64,000 bases of DNA from Crambe crambe. Its lineage: Eukaryota; Porifera; Demospongiae; Poecilosclerida; Crambeidae. The stretch is from assembly GCA_963924555.1 (NCBI GenBank), contig OZ004596.1:2356001-2420000 (forward strand), read 5' to 3'. How positions within the stretch are numbered: the first letter of the stretch is position 1; each line of letters opens with the position of its first letter. The notes under the pieces are model-generated. The model was given only the letters and a program-made list of their open reading frames with translations. It was not told the origin of the DNA and did no database searches. Shown one piece after another: positions 23,101 through 34,718 of the stretch. The translations under genes were made by a program, and so were the position numbers.

Positions 23101-24081
23101 TGTATTTGAACCTGCAGGAAATCCGTAGCCGGTATAGATCACTAAGCCACCTCCCTCTGACATGTGAACTAGCTCTGTGTGAGCTAGACCTCAAGCCACC
23201 CACTATCTCTCCTAAGACACTTGAATACTTCTCTGAAGAGATACACAGAAGAAGGCAGAAGAGGAATAAAAAGAAGAAAGAGGAACGCAGGCGGGAAAAG
23301 AAAATGGAGACAAGAAATTGTTCCACTGGTTAGTATCATTATTAAAGTGGGACCCCTTTTTCTCGTCCCTTCGCTTAACGTAACATCATTATTCTAGAAC
23401 AAACTGTTCGTGTAAATTCCTCACTTGAGATGACACCAGAGAAATTTCATGACTTTTTGTCACTGGCCTCATCTCCATCCTTACTGGAAACGGTATCTTT
23501 AGAGCCATGTCAATCTCAAACCTCTAAGATGAAAGAAGAAGAAAGCTCACCTACTCAAGTCACTGAGAAGGAGAAATGTGACTCTCCTCCACCTGCACCA
23601 TCATTTGCACAAGTTAGTAGTAAGCACTTCAAAGGAAAGATGTGAAGTGGGCCTCTATTTTTTCAGTCAGTCAGTAATCGCTTCTTGATTTGTATCATAG
23701 GCTTTACAAGGCAAATCTCCAGTCTGGCCTGTGAAAGCATCACCATCAAGTGGTAAGGGTGTGTTATACATCTTAAGACTGTTAAGATCCTTATCATGTA
23801 GGTACAGGGTCCCGGCAATCTAATCTCACTGATCAAGTTGCAAGATGTGGCAGTGATGAAGATTTTTCTGTTCCATCATTTCAGGATGCTTTCAATGAGG
23901 CTTTCCGAACTGCATCAGAATCTGTCTTGTCTTCCCACGGAGGTGATTTATGATTTGCTTATGCTTTTTAACTTAGCTGAATTATTTTATTGCAGAAGGC
24001 AAGCCAAGAAGCAAAACTGCCAAAAAGGGCCGCAAGAAACTGGTGTTGTTCTCCACTGGAGGCAGCAGGGGGGCCAGTTAA
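20136..24081 (+). CDS. RNF10: RING finger protein 10 homologue, 815 aa
   Basis: E3 ubiquitin ligase family. Exons: 20136-20286, 20421-20608, 20715-20926, 21043-21133, 21193-21250, 21309-21370, 21466-21530, 21595-21667, 21721-21787, 21874-22040, 22094-22473, 22733-22827, 22881-22936, 22986-23063, 23118-23328, 23398-23612, 23701-23752, 23802-23942, 23996-24081; 2448 nt, all phases agree. Conserved blocks: LNHLLNFT, the pre-RING CQFVVS...HFADPD, the C3HC4 [22 protein letters not shown]...CPIC, a central acidic region, [12 protein letters not shown], a lysine/arginine-rich helix ([15 protein letters not shown]), and the C-terminal KKLVLFST. The human protein is 811 aa, so length is normal. The start is the first ATG after an in-frame stop at 19932; an upstream non-coding or short coding exon is possible. 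Convergent with RPB11. Confidence 0.95.
21825..21852. repeat. Poly(T) run
   Basis: A T homopolymer of about 23 bases 20 bp upstream of the acceptor of RNF10 exon 10; it probably serves in the polypyrimidine tract. Confidence 0.9.
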
Positions 24082-24411
24082 AACACGTCAGTGTGTGGAT
24101 ATAATATTTTATTTTTTTTCATAGAAAATTAGGTGATCAGATGAGTTTATATGATTAGAGTACAAAGTCTAATTTACTTAAAATTGGTACAGGGAGGCTT
24201 GTATCATGCTTGTATTATCTTTGAACTCATGTACTTTATATCTTTGAACAGTCATTTTATCAATCAGCAGCATTATCCATTATTTTTGTTAGTTATTGAA
24301 TTTATGAATTATAATTATAGTGAAAATAGTGAAATTAATGAGAACAGTTGTATGAGAAAAAAGATAAAGGGTAATTAATAAGTGGTGATTGTTAGAAGAT
24401 ATCTTCTTGAG

Positions 24412-25611
24412 TTACTCTCTGACTCCTTCCTTGAATTCACGTAGTGCTTCCTTGAACCTAGTCTCCAAAGTGGTTATTTCACTGATGAGGTCAGTGATGG
24501 CATTTGAGAGTGCTTCCTGTGGACTGTAGTCTGGGGTTGTTTGTACTCTCAGTACAAACTTGTGCTCCAATGGATGGGGGACCTTGTAGCCAGCGAAAAG
24601 CACTTGTGGATCATGTAGCAACTGACTACCATTGAGAGAGAGAGAGAGATTTAAAAAGCACCTAACAAAATTAATATTGCAGCTTCAGTAGAGCTGGCAT
24701 GAACAAGACACACATCAGATTGCAGCCCATCAATCTGTAACAAGCTCTATTATATTATTTTCAGCATAAAACGATTGCAAAACAAAAACAAGAGAATTGA
24801 TAAATTTATTGGGTAGTTATTAGAGTAAGGGCACCAAGAGGAGGTCACTCTGTCAATACTTTGCAGAAATCAAGAGGTTGAGATCAAATATAGATAAAAA
24901 TTAATGTGGCATGGCATGGACCCCTAGTCTCGCGCAGACTTTCCTGATGGGCGGGGCTTCACAGAGAGGGAGAGGGAAAGTCTGGTAACTGTGGCCAGGT
25001 TTCAGTGGACACTCTGGAGCAGTCACATGCACTTGTCACGTGCATAAAAGAATGTATTTTAGAGTTCTTTTCCTTTTTTAGGGAGGAGGTTTAAGGATTT
25101 GATTGTCATCTGTGCGAGATTTCAGCCATCAGCTAATGGAGCTAATTGACAGCTTCTCTGATAGCAAGAGAGTCATCCATCTTCGAACGCGTGATCGTTT
25201 ATAGCTGATATTCATGACAATCACATGACATTCACGCCCATTTTTTGAATCTGCGATCTGATTGGTGCTGCCACAAATTCCTGCAGTGTCCACTGAAACC
25301 TGGCCACAGTTACCAGACTTTCCCTCTCCCTCTCCGTGAAGCCCCGCCCATCAGGAAAGTCTGCGCGAGACTAATGGACCCCTACACTTACTAATAAAGC
25401 ACTTACTACATTAGGAGATTTCCTAGTGTGTGATCTTCCTTGTTAACTGTAAATATTGCAGCATTCGGAACTTTAGTATCTTTAACAATCGTTATCCTGC
25501 AATAATAGATGTAGTGGGCTTTATATAGAAATACTTTAACTTTTATAAGTTTACTTACTTCTTTTCTCCATCGAGTAAAAGAAACGATTCGAAAGCAGCC
25601 GGTGCATTCAT
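24412..25611 (-). CDS. POLR2J: RNA polymerase II subunit RPB11, 118 aa
   Basis: Small Pol II subunit that pairs with RPB3 in the assembly platform. Exons (minus): 25559-25611, 25407-25496, 24412-24625; 357 nt, in phase. The start [18 protein letters not shown] is the family N-terminus, followed by NKEDHTLGN (the RPB11/AC19 dimerisation signature) and [20 protein letters not shown]. The human protein is 117 aa. A MITE sits in intron 2. The start codon is 241 bp from the divergent VPS33A start. Confidence 0.97.
24925..25373. mobile_element. MITE with 89-bp inverted repeats and 9-bp target duplication
   Basis: The ends TAGTCTCGCGCAGACTTTCC and GGAAAGTCTGCGCGAGACTA extend into perfect or near-perfect inverted repeats of about 89 bp. 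A perfect 9-bp direct duplication ATGGACCCC flanks it (24916-24924, 25374-25382). Nine-base duplications and long inverted repeats fit Mutator-like elements. Non-coding, in RPB11 intron 2. Confidence 0.85.
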
Positions 25612-25852
25612 GATGCACTGGTATAATCAGCAAAGAACCAAGATATCTACCAGTACAGTATCGTGTCGATCGGGCCAACTACCATGACGTCATTTATTTT
25701 TTGACCTTCCACCTCTAGCTCTAGCTCTGTCCATCTCCACACCAGAGGCGGCTAACTAGCTTGATCCCGTCGCCATATAGCTGTATAAAGGTTAAAAAAG
25801 GTCTGCATTGGGTAGATCAGGAGTCGAGCTAGCAGTGTGCTGAAGATTGAAA
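25612..25852. promoter_or_regulatory. Bidirectional RPB11/VPS33A promoter with a palindromic CRE
   Basis: The 241 bp between two divergent start codons contain the full CRE palindrome TGACGTCA at 25685-25692, 74 bp from the RPB11 start. Shared regulation is inferred from the arrangement. Confidence 0.6.
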
Positions 25853-28800
25853 ATGGCGACAGGAACCGCTGGTTCTGTTCACCTCTTGGGAAGTAGACTG
25901 AACTTGGCCTTATTATGGGAAGCTTCCAGACAAGATCTCACCAGAGTGCTAGGTCCTGGCGACTCCAAGGTCTGCTATTGATAACAAGCTGATTTCACAG
26001 CAGAATCATCCAATTAATGCCCACCTTATATATTTTGTTGCTACTTAGGTGATAGTTTGGGATGAAGCCCTGATCGGCCAAGTAGGGTTGATAGCAGAGG
26101 TTCAGTTCCTACGACAGCATGGTGTGTCAAAGATGGTGAGGCTACCATCGCCTAATTTGACTGAGTCATATCCTGATGCGAATGAATACCTGTTCTTCAC
26201 TCGACCCCATATTCGCTTTGTGGACATGATTATAGAGGCTATCAGGTGAGTAGTTAGCCAAGTGATTGAGAATGTGGTGTGACTGGTGTCACAGATGTCT
26301 CTGTAATATCAGTCCATTAGATCTCTGTAGTGAACCTGAATTATTATTTGTAAGATTACACCATTACTCGCTACATTGTCATAAAGTGCTTCTACAGTGC
26401 ATGCCATATTCAGCATGATCCTTTACATGAGATATTGCGCATGTGTAGCTAGCTATACTTTAGTCTGACATAGTGGCAACCCTTACCAACCTAAGGATTG
26501 CCACAACCACATATACTATGTGTAGCTAAAACACACATATTAGTAATGGTAGTCTCTGACCACACACTCTACTGCAGGACTTCAGGAAAGAAGCAGGGAA
26601 AGAAATTCAAGGTGGTGTTTGTGCCAATCAAATCCTTACACTGTGTGAACAGATTTAGCGTGAGTCAAGTTCACATAATAATGCAGGGGACTTAGGGTGA
26701 GTGTGATTCACAGTGTTGATCAGGGAACTCTCCCCTCCCTCATTCCTCTTCCATCTTATATCTCTCCCTGATATATATTTTGACCATGACCAGTTGACCT
26801 AGCACTGTTTTATGTTTTCAGGAGTACGGGTTCACCCATGACACCAGAGTCCCTGTTAATTTCAGCATTGATGAGTTCCACTTGGAGATGCTACCTCTGG
26901 ACTCTGATCTCATATCCCTGGACATCAACACAACCTTCACTGTACGTATTATAATTACAGGGGCTCTCTCTTGATTAGGGATATCACTCTAGAAGTTGTA
27001 TAATAGCAGGGATTTCCTCTTGGTAGTACCATATGGCCATAGGCATGCTGAATCCTAATTATTGGTCCAACACAATAATATCAATGTCTAGTCTCTGATA
27101 AGTGCCAGTATTACGCAATCCTAAGCTAACCTGAACCACACAGTGCCTGTTAGAACATTGGACCATCTCTTTTTACTGCATGAGCAAGTTACTGTGGTCT
27201 GCCTTGATTGTATGGTAAAGGGTCATCAGTTGATAAAACGTCCACAGTCCAAAACAAGCATGTATGCATGAGGATGAAGCACTTTGGCTTGGCAGCAGTT
27301 AAATTGGATGTTCAGCTAGGTTAAATGCATGTGATACACGGACACAACCAATTGCTTAACCCCTGCTATGCATGCTCACAAACAAAGTGAAGATACTAGA
27401 GCTAAAAGATGTGTGGCTACAATGATTGTATCTCTTATATCAACTGGAACACAGCTGCAATATAAGTTAGCCTCGTACCCAGGCCCGCTTTTTTCACAGG
27501 GCGGTGGAAAAGCAAAGGGCCTGGTATTAATTGCATGCGCATGGTAAAATTTCGCACATGGTGAATGATGTAATCATAAAAATGTATGTAGCATGTGCGC
27601 GTTATAGCTAGCTAGATCTGGCTCCAGACTAGCCTCGTGCCAGGCTCTCAGGGGAAAGGAAAAGAGCATGCGCTGATTTTTCCGCGATTTTGCGGAATCC
27701 GGATACTTGTCTGTATATGTCCGCAACACTAAACGTCATAGGTCAAAGTATACTTGTTGCTCAAAATGCGCTCAGTTGCTCAGTTGTCCTTTTCGCCCTC
27801 GAAAAGCTGGACCTTACAGGAGTGTGTCTCAAGTACTGTTACTGTTAGGGCAATTTTCGACAGAAAGGATTCATTCGTGTGCCTTCCCACATACGGGCTA
27901 TGGCAAGAGTCTTATGTTCTCAGACTATTCCTTTCTTCAAAGACTTCAAGCCTGGTTGTGCAGGCTATCGTTTTGACAATACTATATGACTCTCTTCATT
28001 ATAAAAATGTGCTGTGACTATCCGTTTCATGCCATGTGAGGAAAGATGCCAGGGAATATCTCCAGCAACCAGGCTCTCTTTTCCTTCCCCCTCCCCCTTC
28101 CTGAGAGCCTGGCGCGAGGCTAGCTCCAGACCTGATCCACATCAGTGAAATGAAGTGAGATACAACAAGATCAAGCCAAGCTTATGATCAAAAACAAAAG
28201 GTAGGACATGTTATTTTGATAGCGACGACTCTTCTCGGCTAACCAGTTTGTAGCAACACAAACACATCACTTCTTTCATAAACAGCTTCTTCTGAGAGTT
28301 GAATCTAGCGCAGAAAGAGCAAAGCAACAGAACAGTCTCTAGCTAGAGCTGCTGACTCAGCTCTCAAAATTACGATGATGTAATATTTATTACGATTTGT
28401 GTAACGGACGTGCCCAAAAGTATAGCGAATCCCTTTAATTGAAGGGCTGGAGCGTGCATGCAATTGATACCAGGCCCTTCACTTTTCCACTGCCCCACGA
28501 AAAAAGCGGACCTGGGTACAAGGCTATAAGTGCATACTGTTGTAATATATAGCATGAAAGTCCCGTGATGTAATAATCATGATACCAAAGCATAGGCCCT
28601 GACTACTTCCTCAGTTTGCATTATTTGTTTGTTTGTTGATAAAGATCAAACCAAAATAGAAAGGAGTAAATCCTAAAATTTGTTGCATCAACCAGTACAT
28701 ATAATTATACAATTATGATATGATTGTTATCACTATCACATATGTACACCACTCCATTGACATCTACCACTACTCCAAAAGGTCTCTTAAACTCCCCTGG

Positions 28801-31800
28801 TCCATTCCCACATCTGCCAAATGATGTCATAAACTGACCTTCAGATGTGAACACTGAGATACGATCATTGTCACACTCACTGACAAACATGATATCATTA
28901 GTATCAAAAGTAATGCCTTTAGGACCCTTTAACTCTCCTCTACCCTCACCACACCTTCCGAACATCTTCAAGAACTTCCCCTCAGCTGAGAATACTTGGA
29001 TACGATTGTTTCAGTCATCAGTAACATAGACCCTTCCATTGCTGTCACAAGCTATACCCCGTGGATAGTTAAACTGTCCCTTGCCACTACCATACTTGCC
29101 AAAGGTGCTGAAGTAAGTGAGGTCAGAGTTCAGGACCTGAACATGATGATTACAGTCCACCACATACACCTTATTATTACTGGCATTATATGCAATATCC
29201 TGGGGAGCATAAAACTGTGAAGGTCCTTTACCTAGAGGCCCCACTGCTTTAAGGAACTGACCATTTATAGTGAATTTCTGAAGACGATGATTATTTGCTA
29301 CTAGAATGTTTCCCTCACCATCCAGTGGAACCCCACGAATAGAGTTAAACTGTTGATCAGGTGCACCAATCGATCGGAGTTTCTGACCACTGAGAGCAAA
29401 AATAGAAATGCAGCTTCCATGATTTTCAGTTACCACCACTTCCCCTTTCTTGGTAACTGCCACTCCCCACGGTCTCTTCACCCCATCGATAGTCAAGATT
29501 GGAGTTCCAAGCTTCACAATCGGCAACTTCACTGCCACACCAAATGGACTTCCTTTCACATGCTCTTCGTCAACTTTGATGGATAACTGGTGCCTCCCTT
29601 TCATTGTGGGCTGATAGCTGATCTCGTATACTTGTTTAGTCCTTTTCTTTCCACATTGCCCCTCACTGTAGCACCTGTTATCTCAGACACAAGCTCGCAT
29701 TCCAGAGACCTGGGTGGTTCTTTACGCAGCTCACCTTTACAGTTGAAAACGTGCATTACAGTGGTATATCTCTCCCCAAACACTACATCTTTCAAGCTCT
29801 TTTCCGCGACGTTGCATTTAGAAGGATCTGGTGAGCCAGATGAGTACACTCTGCCGTAGTTCTGACACACTGGAGCTGAGAATATCATGTCTGCTTCTAC
29901 ATTAGGTTCTGGTACATTTGGTTGATAGGCTAGGGTCAGTTCTTTCACTTGATTTTCTATGTTCATTTTTAGCACTTCTTTTTCACTGCCTGTCTTTAGT
30001 TTCTCCTTCACATAATTGAGACAGCTGCTCAGTTGGGCCTGCATGGTCTCCATCTGGTCCCTCTGGACTGCAGCTGTTTTCAACTTCCCCTGAGTCATGT
30101 GATGTAGCTCACCAATCAGATCGGTCTTCTTAGCATCAAGTGTTTCCTGAAGTCGTCTGAAGGAGTAGTGTATGTTATATTCAAGAGCTGCTTGCTGGTC
30201 AGTTATCTCTCCACAACGCTTATCCAACTGAACCAGTGCTTCATTGACGATGGTGAGTTGCTCTTCCATTGGTTTCAGTGAATGTTCAAGCTCTTTCTTT
30301 TGCTTCTCGAATGCCTTACCCAACTCTTCTTCATACACATGGTCATGATGCTCACCTCCTCTAAGAGCGCATTTATAGCAGATCAAGATTCCACATGTCT
30401 CACAAAATAACATCAATTCTTCTTTAGGATGCTTAGGACAGTTAAAAGTGTTCTTGGTGGGTGGAGTGGGGTGTGTCGGGTCACCCCCCACCCCTTCTTG
30501 ACTGGGAACTGGGTCTTTTAGTGAGTCTCGGATCTCCATAAGGTGGTAGATGTGAAATGCTGACTGAAGGCCTGTCACTCCATTGGCTGGAATGGATGTA
30601 ACCTGACGACAGGTTGGGCAAGTCAAGTAGAGTTGTCCCTGTTGATCTCGGACCACCAGTTTCACAAGACACTTTCTGCAGTAGACATAGTGACACAGGA
30701 GTAGTTTAGGATCAGTGTAGGTGTCCAGACAGATGGCACAATTGAGCTGTTCTTCCAGTTTCTTGACCATTTTCATGCAGTATGCACTATGAATATTTGT
30801 GGTCAATTAATAATACTACATCGTTGAATTGCTGTGCATGTGCAGCTGTGTTAGGCTTAGGTAGATTATGCTCAAGATTTCTCCAGTTATTCTATTCCAC
30901 AATGCTCCCTATTATTCCCTCAAATGCACCAATTATTCCCACTATTATTCTTAAATAAGCTAATGATTATGCTTCCCCAGTCCACCAGTAGCAGTAGCAG
31001 AGCTAGAAGTAGCTTAGCCATTGCCATAAACTAACAGCTGCATGTAGTTGTCCATAATATGATTCAGGTCTTAGGTATTGATATAGCTAGACACTGTCAC
31101 AGTGTAGCAAGAAACCACCTCAGGCAGTAGAGAGTGACAGAAGTCTTTGTTTTCAGGCTTGCAGAAGCTCCAATTATTCTCATTATGCTCAAAATATGCC
31201 CCATTATTCTGGCATTATGCTTGATTCCAGGAAGTCCCAATTATTCCCAAAATTATGCTGGTATAATCTACCTAAGCCTAAGCTGTGTGCATACAGCATT
31301 GGTCCCACTACTGCATGCATACAGCATAGGTCATTTTTTTAAACTATTTCCGAGGGTATGGTCAATGATCAAATTTAGCAATCAAATTGGATACTAGTAC
31401 CTGAAGTTGTGTCAACTTGTGACTGTCCTTATCTCTCTACCGCATAGGACCTTTTTGTTGATAATGATCCCACCCCAAACTTCCGAGTGGCCAAGGCTAT
31501 CTGCATGCTTCAGAGTCTGTATGGCATCATCCCTCGAGCCTTCGGCAAGGGAAAAAATGCCCAAGTAAGTCTCACATTTGTGAGTGACATGTGTAAATAC
31601 CTAAGTAATAGGGTAAAGGAGCTTGGCCTACCAACATGACTAAAGACCTAGAAGTCTTTGGTATTTTCAAGCTGCAGTCTAGTAGTCTCACAGAGTACCC
31701 CACGCCCCACTTCATCTAGCTGCAGTCTAGTAGTCTCACAGAGTACCCCACGCCCCACTTCATCTAGCTGCAGTCTAGTAGTCTCACAGAGTATCCCACG

Positions 31801-34718
31801 CCCCACTTCATCTAGCTGCAGTCTAGTAGTCTCACAGAGTACCCCACGCCCCACTTCATCTAGCTGCAGTCTAGTAGTCTCACAGAGCACCCCACGCCCC
31901 ACTTCATCTAGCTGCAGTCTAGTAGTCTCACAGAGTACCCCACGCCCCACTTCATCTAGCTGCAGTCTAGTAGTCTCACAGAGTATCCCACGCCCCACTT
32001 CATCTATTGTGAGGCTATTTCCAATATAAAATTGCATACATATATAGTCTGTGGCACGCCTGTTGGATCGGATGAGAATAGACATGTTTAGTAATTCAAC
32101 ATCTGCCAAGGAACTCAACCCTCAGATCGATGCAGTTGTGCTTATGGATCGCACCGTTGACCTGATGACTCCTTTGTCCACTCAGCTGACCTACGAGGGA
32201 CTCATCGATGAAATCTATGGCATCAACCATGGTAAGCTATTGTCAGGGTTCTCCCCATAATCTAGCAGGAAATCAAAGTACGTATGAACCACAAGTTTTC
32301 AGAAAAAAGATCAAATAGTTGTATGGCCTCAAGTGTTTCATTGAAGAGGTTCTGTTGCACATCTATGTATGTATATGTCCTTTCTTTAGGATGCACCAAG
32401 TTCCCGCGCCAAAGATTCTCAGAGGATGTCCAGGGAGCTCCTCCCAAGGGGACACCTCCCCCCACTGGGCCGCTCAACCTCCTCCTCAACTCTGAGGAGA
32501 ATATGTTTGCCGAAATGAGGGATCTGAACTTCAGGGCTGTTGGCCAATTTCTCAGCAAAGAAGCAAAAAAGATCACTGCTGCTTATGAGGTATATATGTG
32601 CAGTACACATGAGGTACGTGTGTGCAGTACACATGCTACAATCCAACAAACCATTGGGTAATGATTCAAGGGGAGGGACAGCTGCTGGAGATGGTATGAA
32701 CGGTGGTAAATAATCAGTGAGCGTTACAGTGACGTCATGCTTCGCTCACCACCACCCATAATGCTTAGTAATTTGGAGGGGATGAAACACCCACCTTTGA
32801 TGTAGGGTAGAATGTTATGAGAGGATGTATGGTTGGTGGGTGAGTGCCCCAGAAGGTTCATGTGCATTGCTACATATGTATGATAACCCTCTTCCCCCTC
32901 ACTTCATTCCATGTAGGAGAGACATGGAGCTAAGACTGTATCCCAATTGAAGCAGTTTGTTCAGAAGCTTCCACACATGCAGCAGACCAAAATCTCACTT
33001 AGTAGACGTACGTAAGAAACCTCCACTTTACTCCCTAGGTGACAGCTTGAATGGAGTCTGTTAATTTAGTGTGTACACTTTTGAACTGCCTGGTGCCATA
33101 AGCCATAATCCACAATATCCAAATGCTCTTACTTGTGAGGGTTTTTCATTGGACAGCTCTTTTCATGTTCATCATTCCGCCATTTTTCAGGCTTGGAATA
33201 GCAAATGAACTTGAAATGTAATGTATCAAAAAACTGTGTCCAATGTTATGTTACCTTATTAACTAAGAATCTCACTTGCTGACCCTTTACCAAACCAAGG
33301 GGTCTGTATACTATCATCTGGCTGTGTGTTACTTTCAGATACAACCATAGCAGAGCTCATAAAAGATATCACGGATAAGCCCAACTTTCTAGAAATGATC
33401 TACACTGAACAACGTAAGCTTATTTGACTATTCAATATTTCATAATGCCATACTTTTCTCTGTCCTTACATAAAGCTTGTATTTGTACTGTAGAACTCAG
33501 AGAGGAAGACTCACCAGATAAGGCTAATGAATATATTGAGGCTGCTATCGGAAGATCTGAGCCCATTGTTAAAGTAAAAGGCTCAATAATTGTTAATGCA
33601 CTAATCTATTCCCTCCCCATTTTTTTATATTCCATTCCCTTTTGCTTTTATCTTCCTCTTGTCCCACCAACCCTTCCCCATTCCCTGCAGATCCTACGGC
33701 TAATCTGTATGCAGAGTGTGGCCAATAATGGTCTGAAGCCACGCCTCCTGGACTACTACAAGAGGGCCATTTTGAATTGCTATGGGTACGAGCATATGGT
33801 GACTCTGCAGCACTTGGAAAATGCTGGTCTCCTGCGTCCCCAGGAAGGAAAGGCATTTGCCACACTCAGAAGGATGCTCAGACTAGTAGCCGAGAGAATT
33901 GATGAACTGGTATGACTAGTTTAACTACTAGACCCCCTCACCCTCACCCTCCCTCTCACTTCTCCCCCACCCTTCCTCACAGAACCCAAAGGATATCTCA
34001 TATGTCTTCTCGGGATATGCCCCCCTCAGTGTGCGATTATTGGAGCTTTTGGACAGACCCAATGGATGGGCACAGTTTGAGGAGGTTTGCAGTCATACAT
34101 ACATCCACTGCACAGCAGCTATGATATTCTTTTACTAGGCTACCCGGGTACTTCCTGGGCCTTCCTTTACTATGGAACAACCAGTGCCTAGGGGACAAGA
34201 GAAGCGAAGTAAGTTCTGAGAGAGAAACCTTTAAGTTAATTACTGTGTTTTCTGAACTGTAGAGCGCCCAACAACAGACCGCCCCCAGGTGGTCCTGGTG
34301 GTCTTCCTGGGAGGATGCACCTATGCTGAGATTGCTGCACTTCGGTTCTTATCACAGAGGGAAGATGGTATGCCTTTACGCTCAGTTGCTTCATGCATGA
34401 CAGTGAATGTGGCAAAAGTAGTCTAATAGTTTAAGTTTGGGAGTACAGTGGAATCCCCAACAACCTCCTGTTTACTAGGGAAATTCCCCCTTATTATTAA
34501 AAGCATTTTTTTCCATAGCAACCACGGACTACATCATCTGCACAACTAACATTATCAATGGAGTAGGTTTAGTTAACTCAATATTATCGGATACACCAAA
34601 TTTTCGGTCAGTGAAACTTTGGGACAACCAAATGGATGATTTAGCCTCTTCCTTGGGCCAGCGGTCAGCAGGACAAAACAAACCACCTCCACGAAGGACT
34701 TCAGCCAATCCCTTTTAG
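25853..34718 (+). CDS. VPS33A: VPS33A, Sec1/Munc18 subunit of HOPS/CORVET, 652 aa
   Basis: SM protein that binds SNAREs for endosome-lysosome tethering and fusion. Exons: 25853-25969, 26049-26245, 26578-26659, 26822-26941, 31448-31564, 32048-32231, 32390-32589, 32917-33007, 33339-33413, 33494-33573, 33691-33909, 33983-34084, 34139-34208, 34263-34367, 34519-34718; 1959 nt, in phase. Sequence favours the A paralogue: [94 protein letters not shown]. The human protein is 596 aa; the excess is mainly a C-terminal tail of about 40 residues ending SANPF. Intron 4 (4.5 kb) hosts several MITEs and an antisense TRIM-NHL locus; intron 5 holds a minisatellite. Confidence 0.95.
27468..28527. mobile_element. 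1.06-kb MITE-like element (outer)
   Basis: Ends TAGCCTCGTACCCAGGCCCG and CGGACCTGGGTACAAGGCTA are imperfect inverted repeats, extended internally by GGCCTGGTATTAATTGCATG and its counterpart near 28460. The flanks share only TATAAGT, overlapping the end, so the target duplication is unclear. The end resembles the elements at 24925 and 27630. It contains one of those as a nested insertion. No transposase frame. Confidence 0.7.
27630..28122. mobile_element. Nested MITE with perfect 9-bp duplication
   Basis: Ends TAGCCTCGTGCCAGGCTCTC and GAGAGCCTGGCGCGAGGCTA, flanked by the perfect 9-bp repeat GCTCCAGAC (27621-27629, 28123-28131). It is inserted inside the 27468-28527 element. Short open frames inside it show no protein features. 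Confidence 0.85.
28705..30776 (-). pseudogene. TRIM-NHL protein gene, single exon, with two disruptions
   Basis: Intronless antisense locus inside VPS33A intron 4. From the ATG at 30776: RING ([11 protein letters not shown]...CPTCRQ), B-box ([17 protein letters not shown]), coiled coil of about 110 residues, and a filamin/ABP280 domain with the TRIM2/3/71-type [12 protein letters not shown] one-base frameshift near 29636-29645 then moves the frame; the next frame continues the filamin end ([13 protein letters not shown]) and six NHL blades. Blade 4 is interrupted by an in-frame TGA at 29011-29013 ([12 protein letters not shown]), and the same frame continues to 28705. Joined domain order and length (about 690 residues) are normal for TRIM2/3/71 ubiquitin ligases. 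It is either a recently decayed gene or an intact gene with two sequence errors. Confidence 0.85.
30852..31280. mobile_element. hAT MITE, 429 bp, 8-bp target duplication
   Basis: Ends TAGGCTTAGGTAGATTATGC and TAATCTACCTAAGCCTA are perfect inverted repeats over 17 bp, flanked by the perfect 8-bp duplication AGCTGTGT (30844-30851, 31281-31288). Interior is rich in ATTATTCC/ATTATGC words. Sister of the composite copy at 17974-18830. Lies 75 bp upstream (minus sense) of the TRIM-NHL start. Confidence 0.9.
31672..32007. repeat. 48-bp minisatellite, 7 copies
   Basis: Unit begins CTGCAGTCTAGTAGTCTCAC and ends CCACTTCATCTAG; seven nearly identical copies end 40 bp before VPS33A exon 6. The unit length is a multiple of three and lacks stops in one frame per strand, giving a 16-residue repeat [16 protein letters not shown] on minus. 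No splice sites or start support translation. Confidence 0.9.

Noticed and set aside
27707-28017. Two 88-aa plus-strand frames
   Set aside because: Entirely inside a nested MITE and without family features.
31648-32118. CRISPR-like regular array of 48-bp units
   Set aside because: Units are directly contiguous with no unique spacers and lie in a eukaryotic intron.
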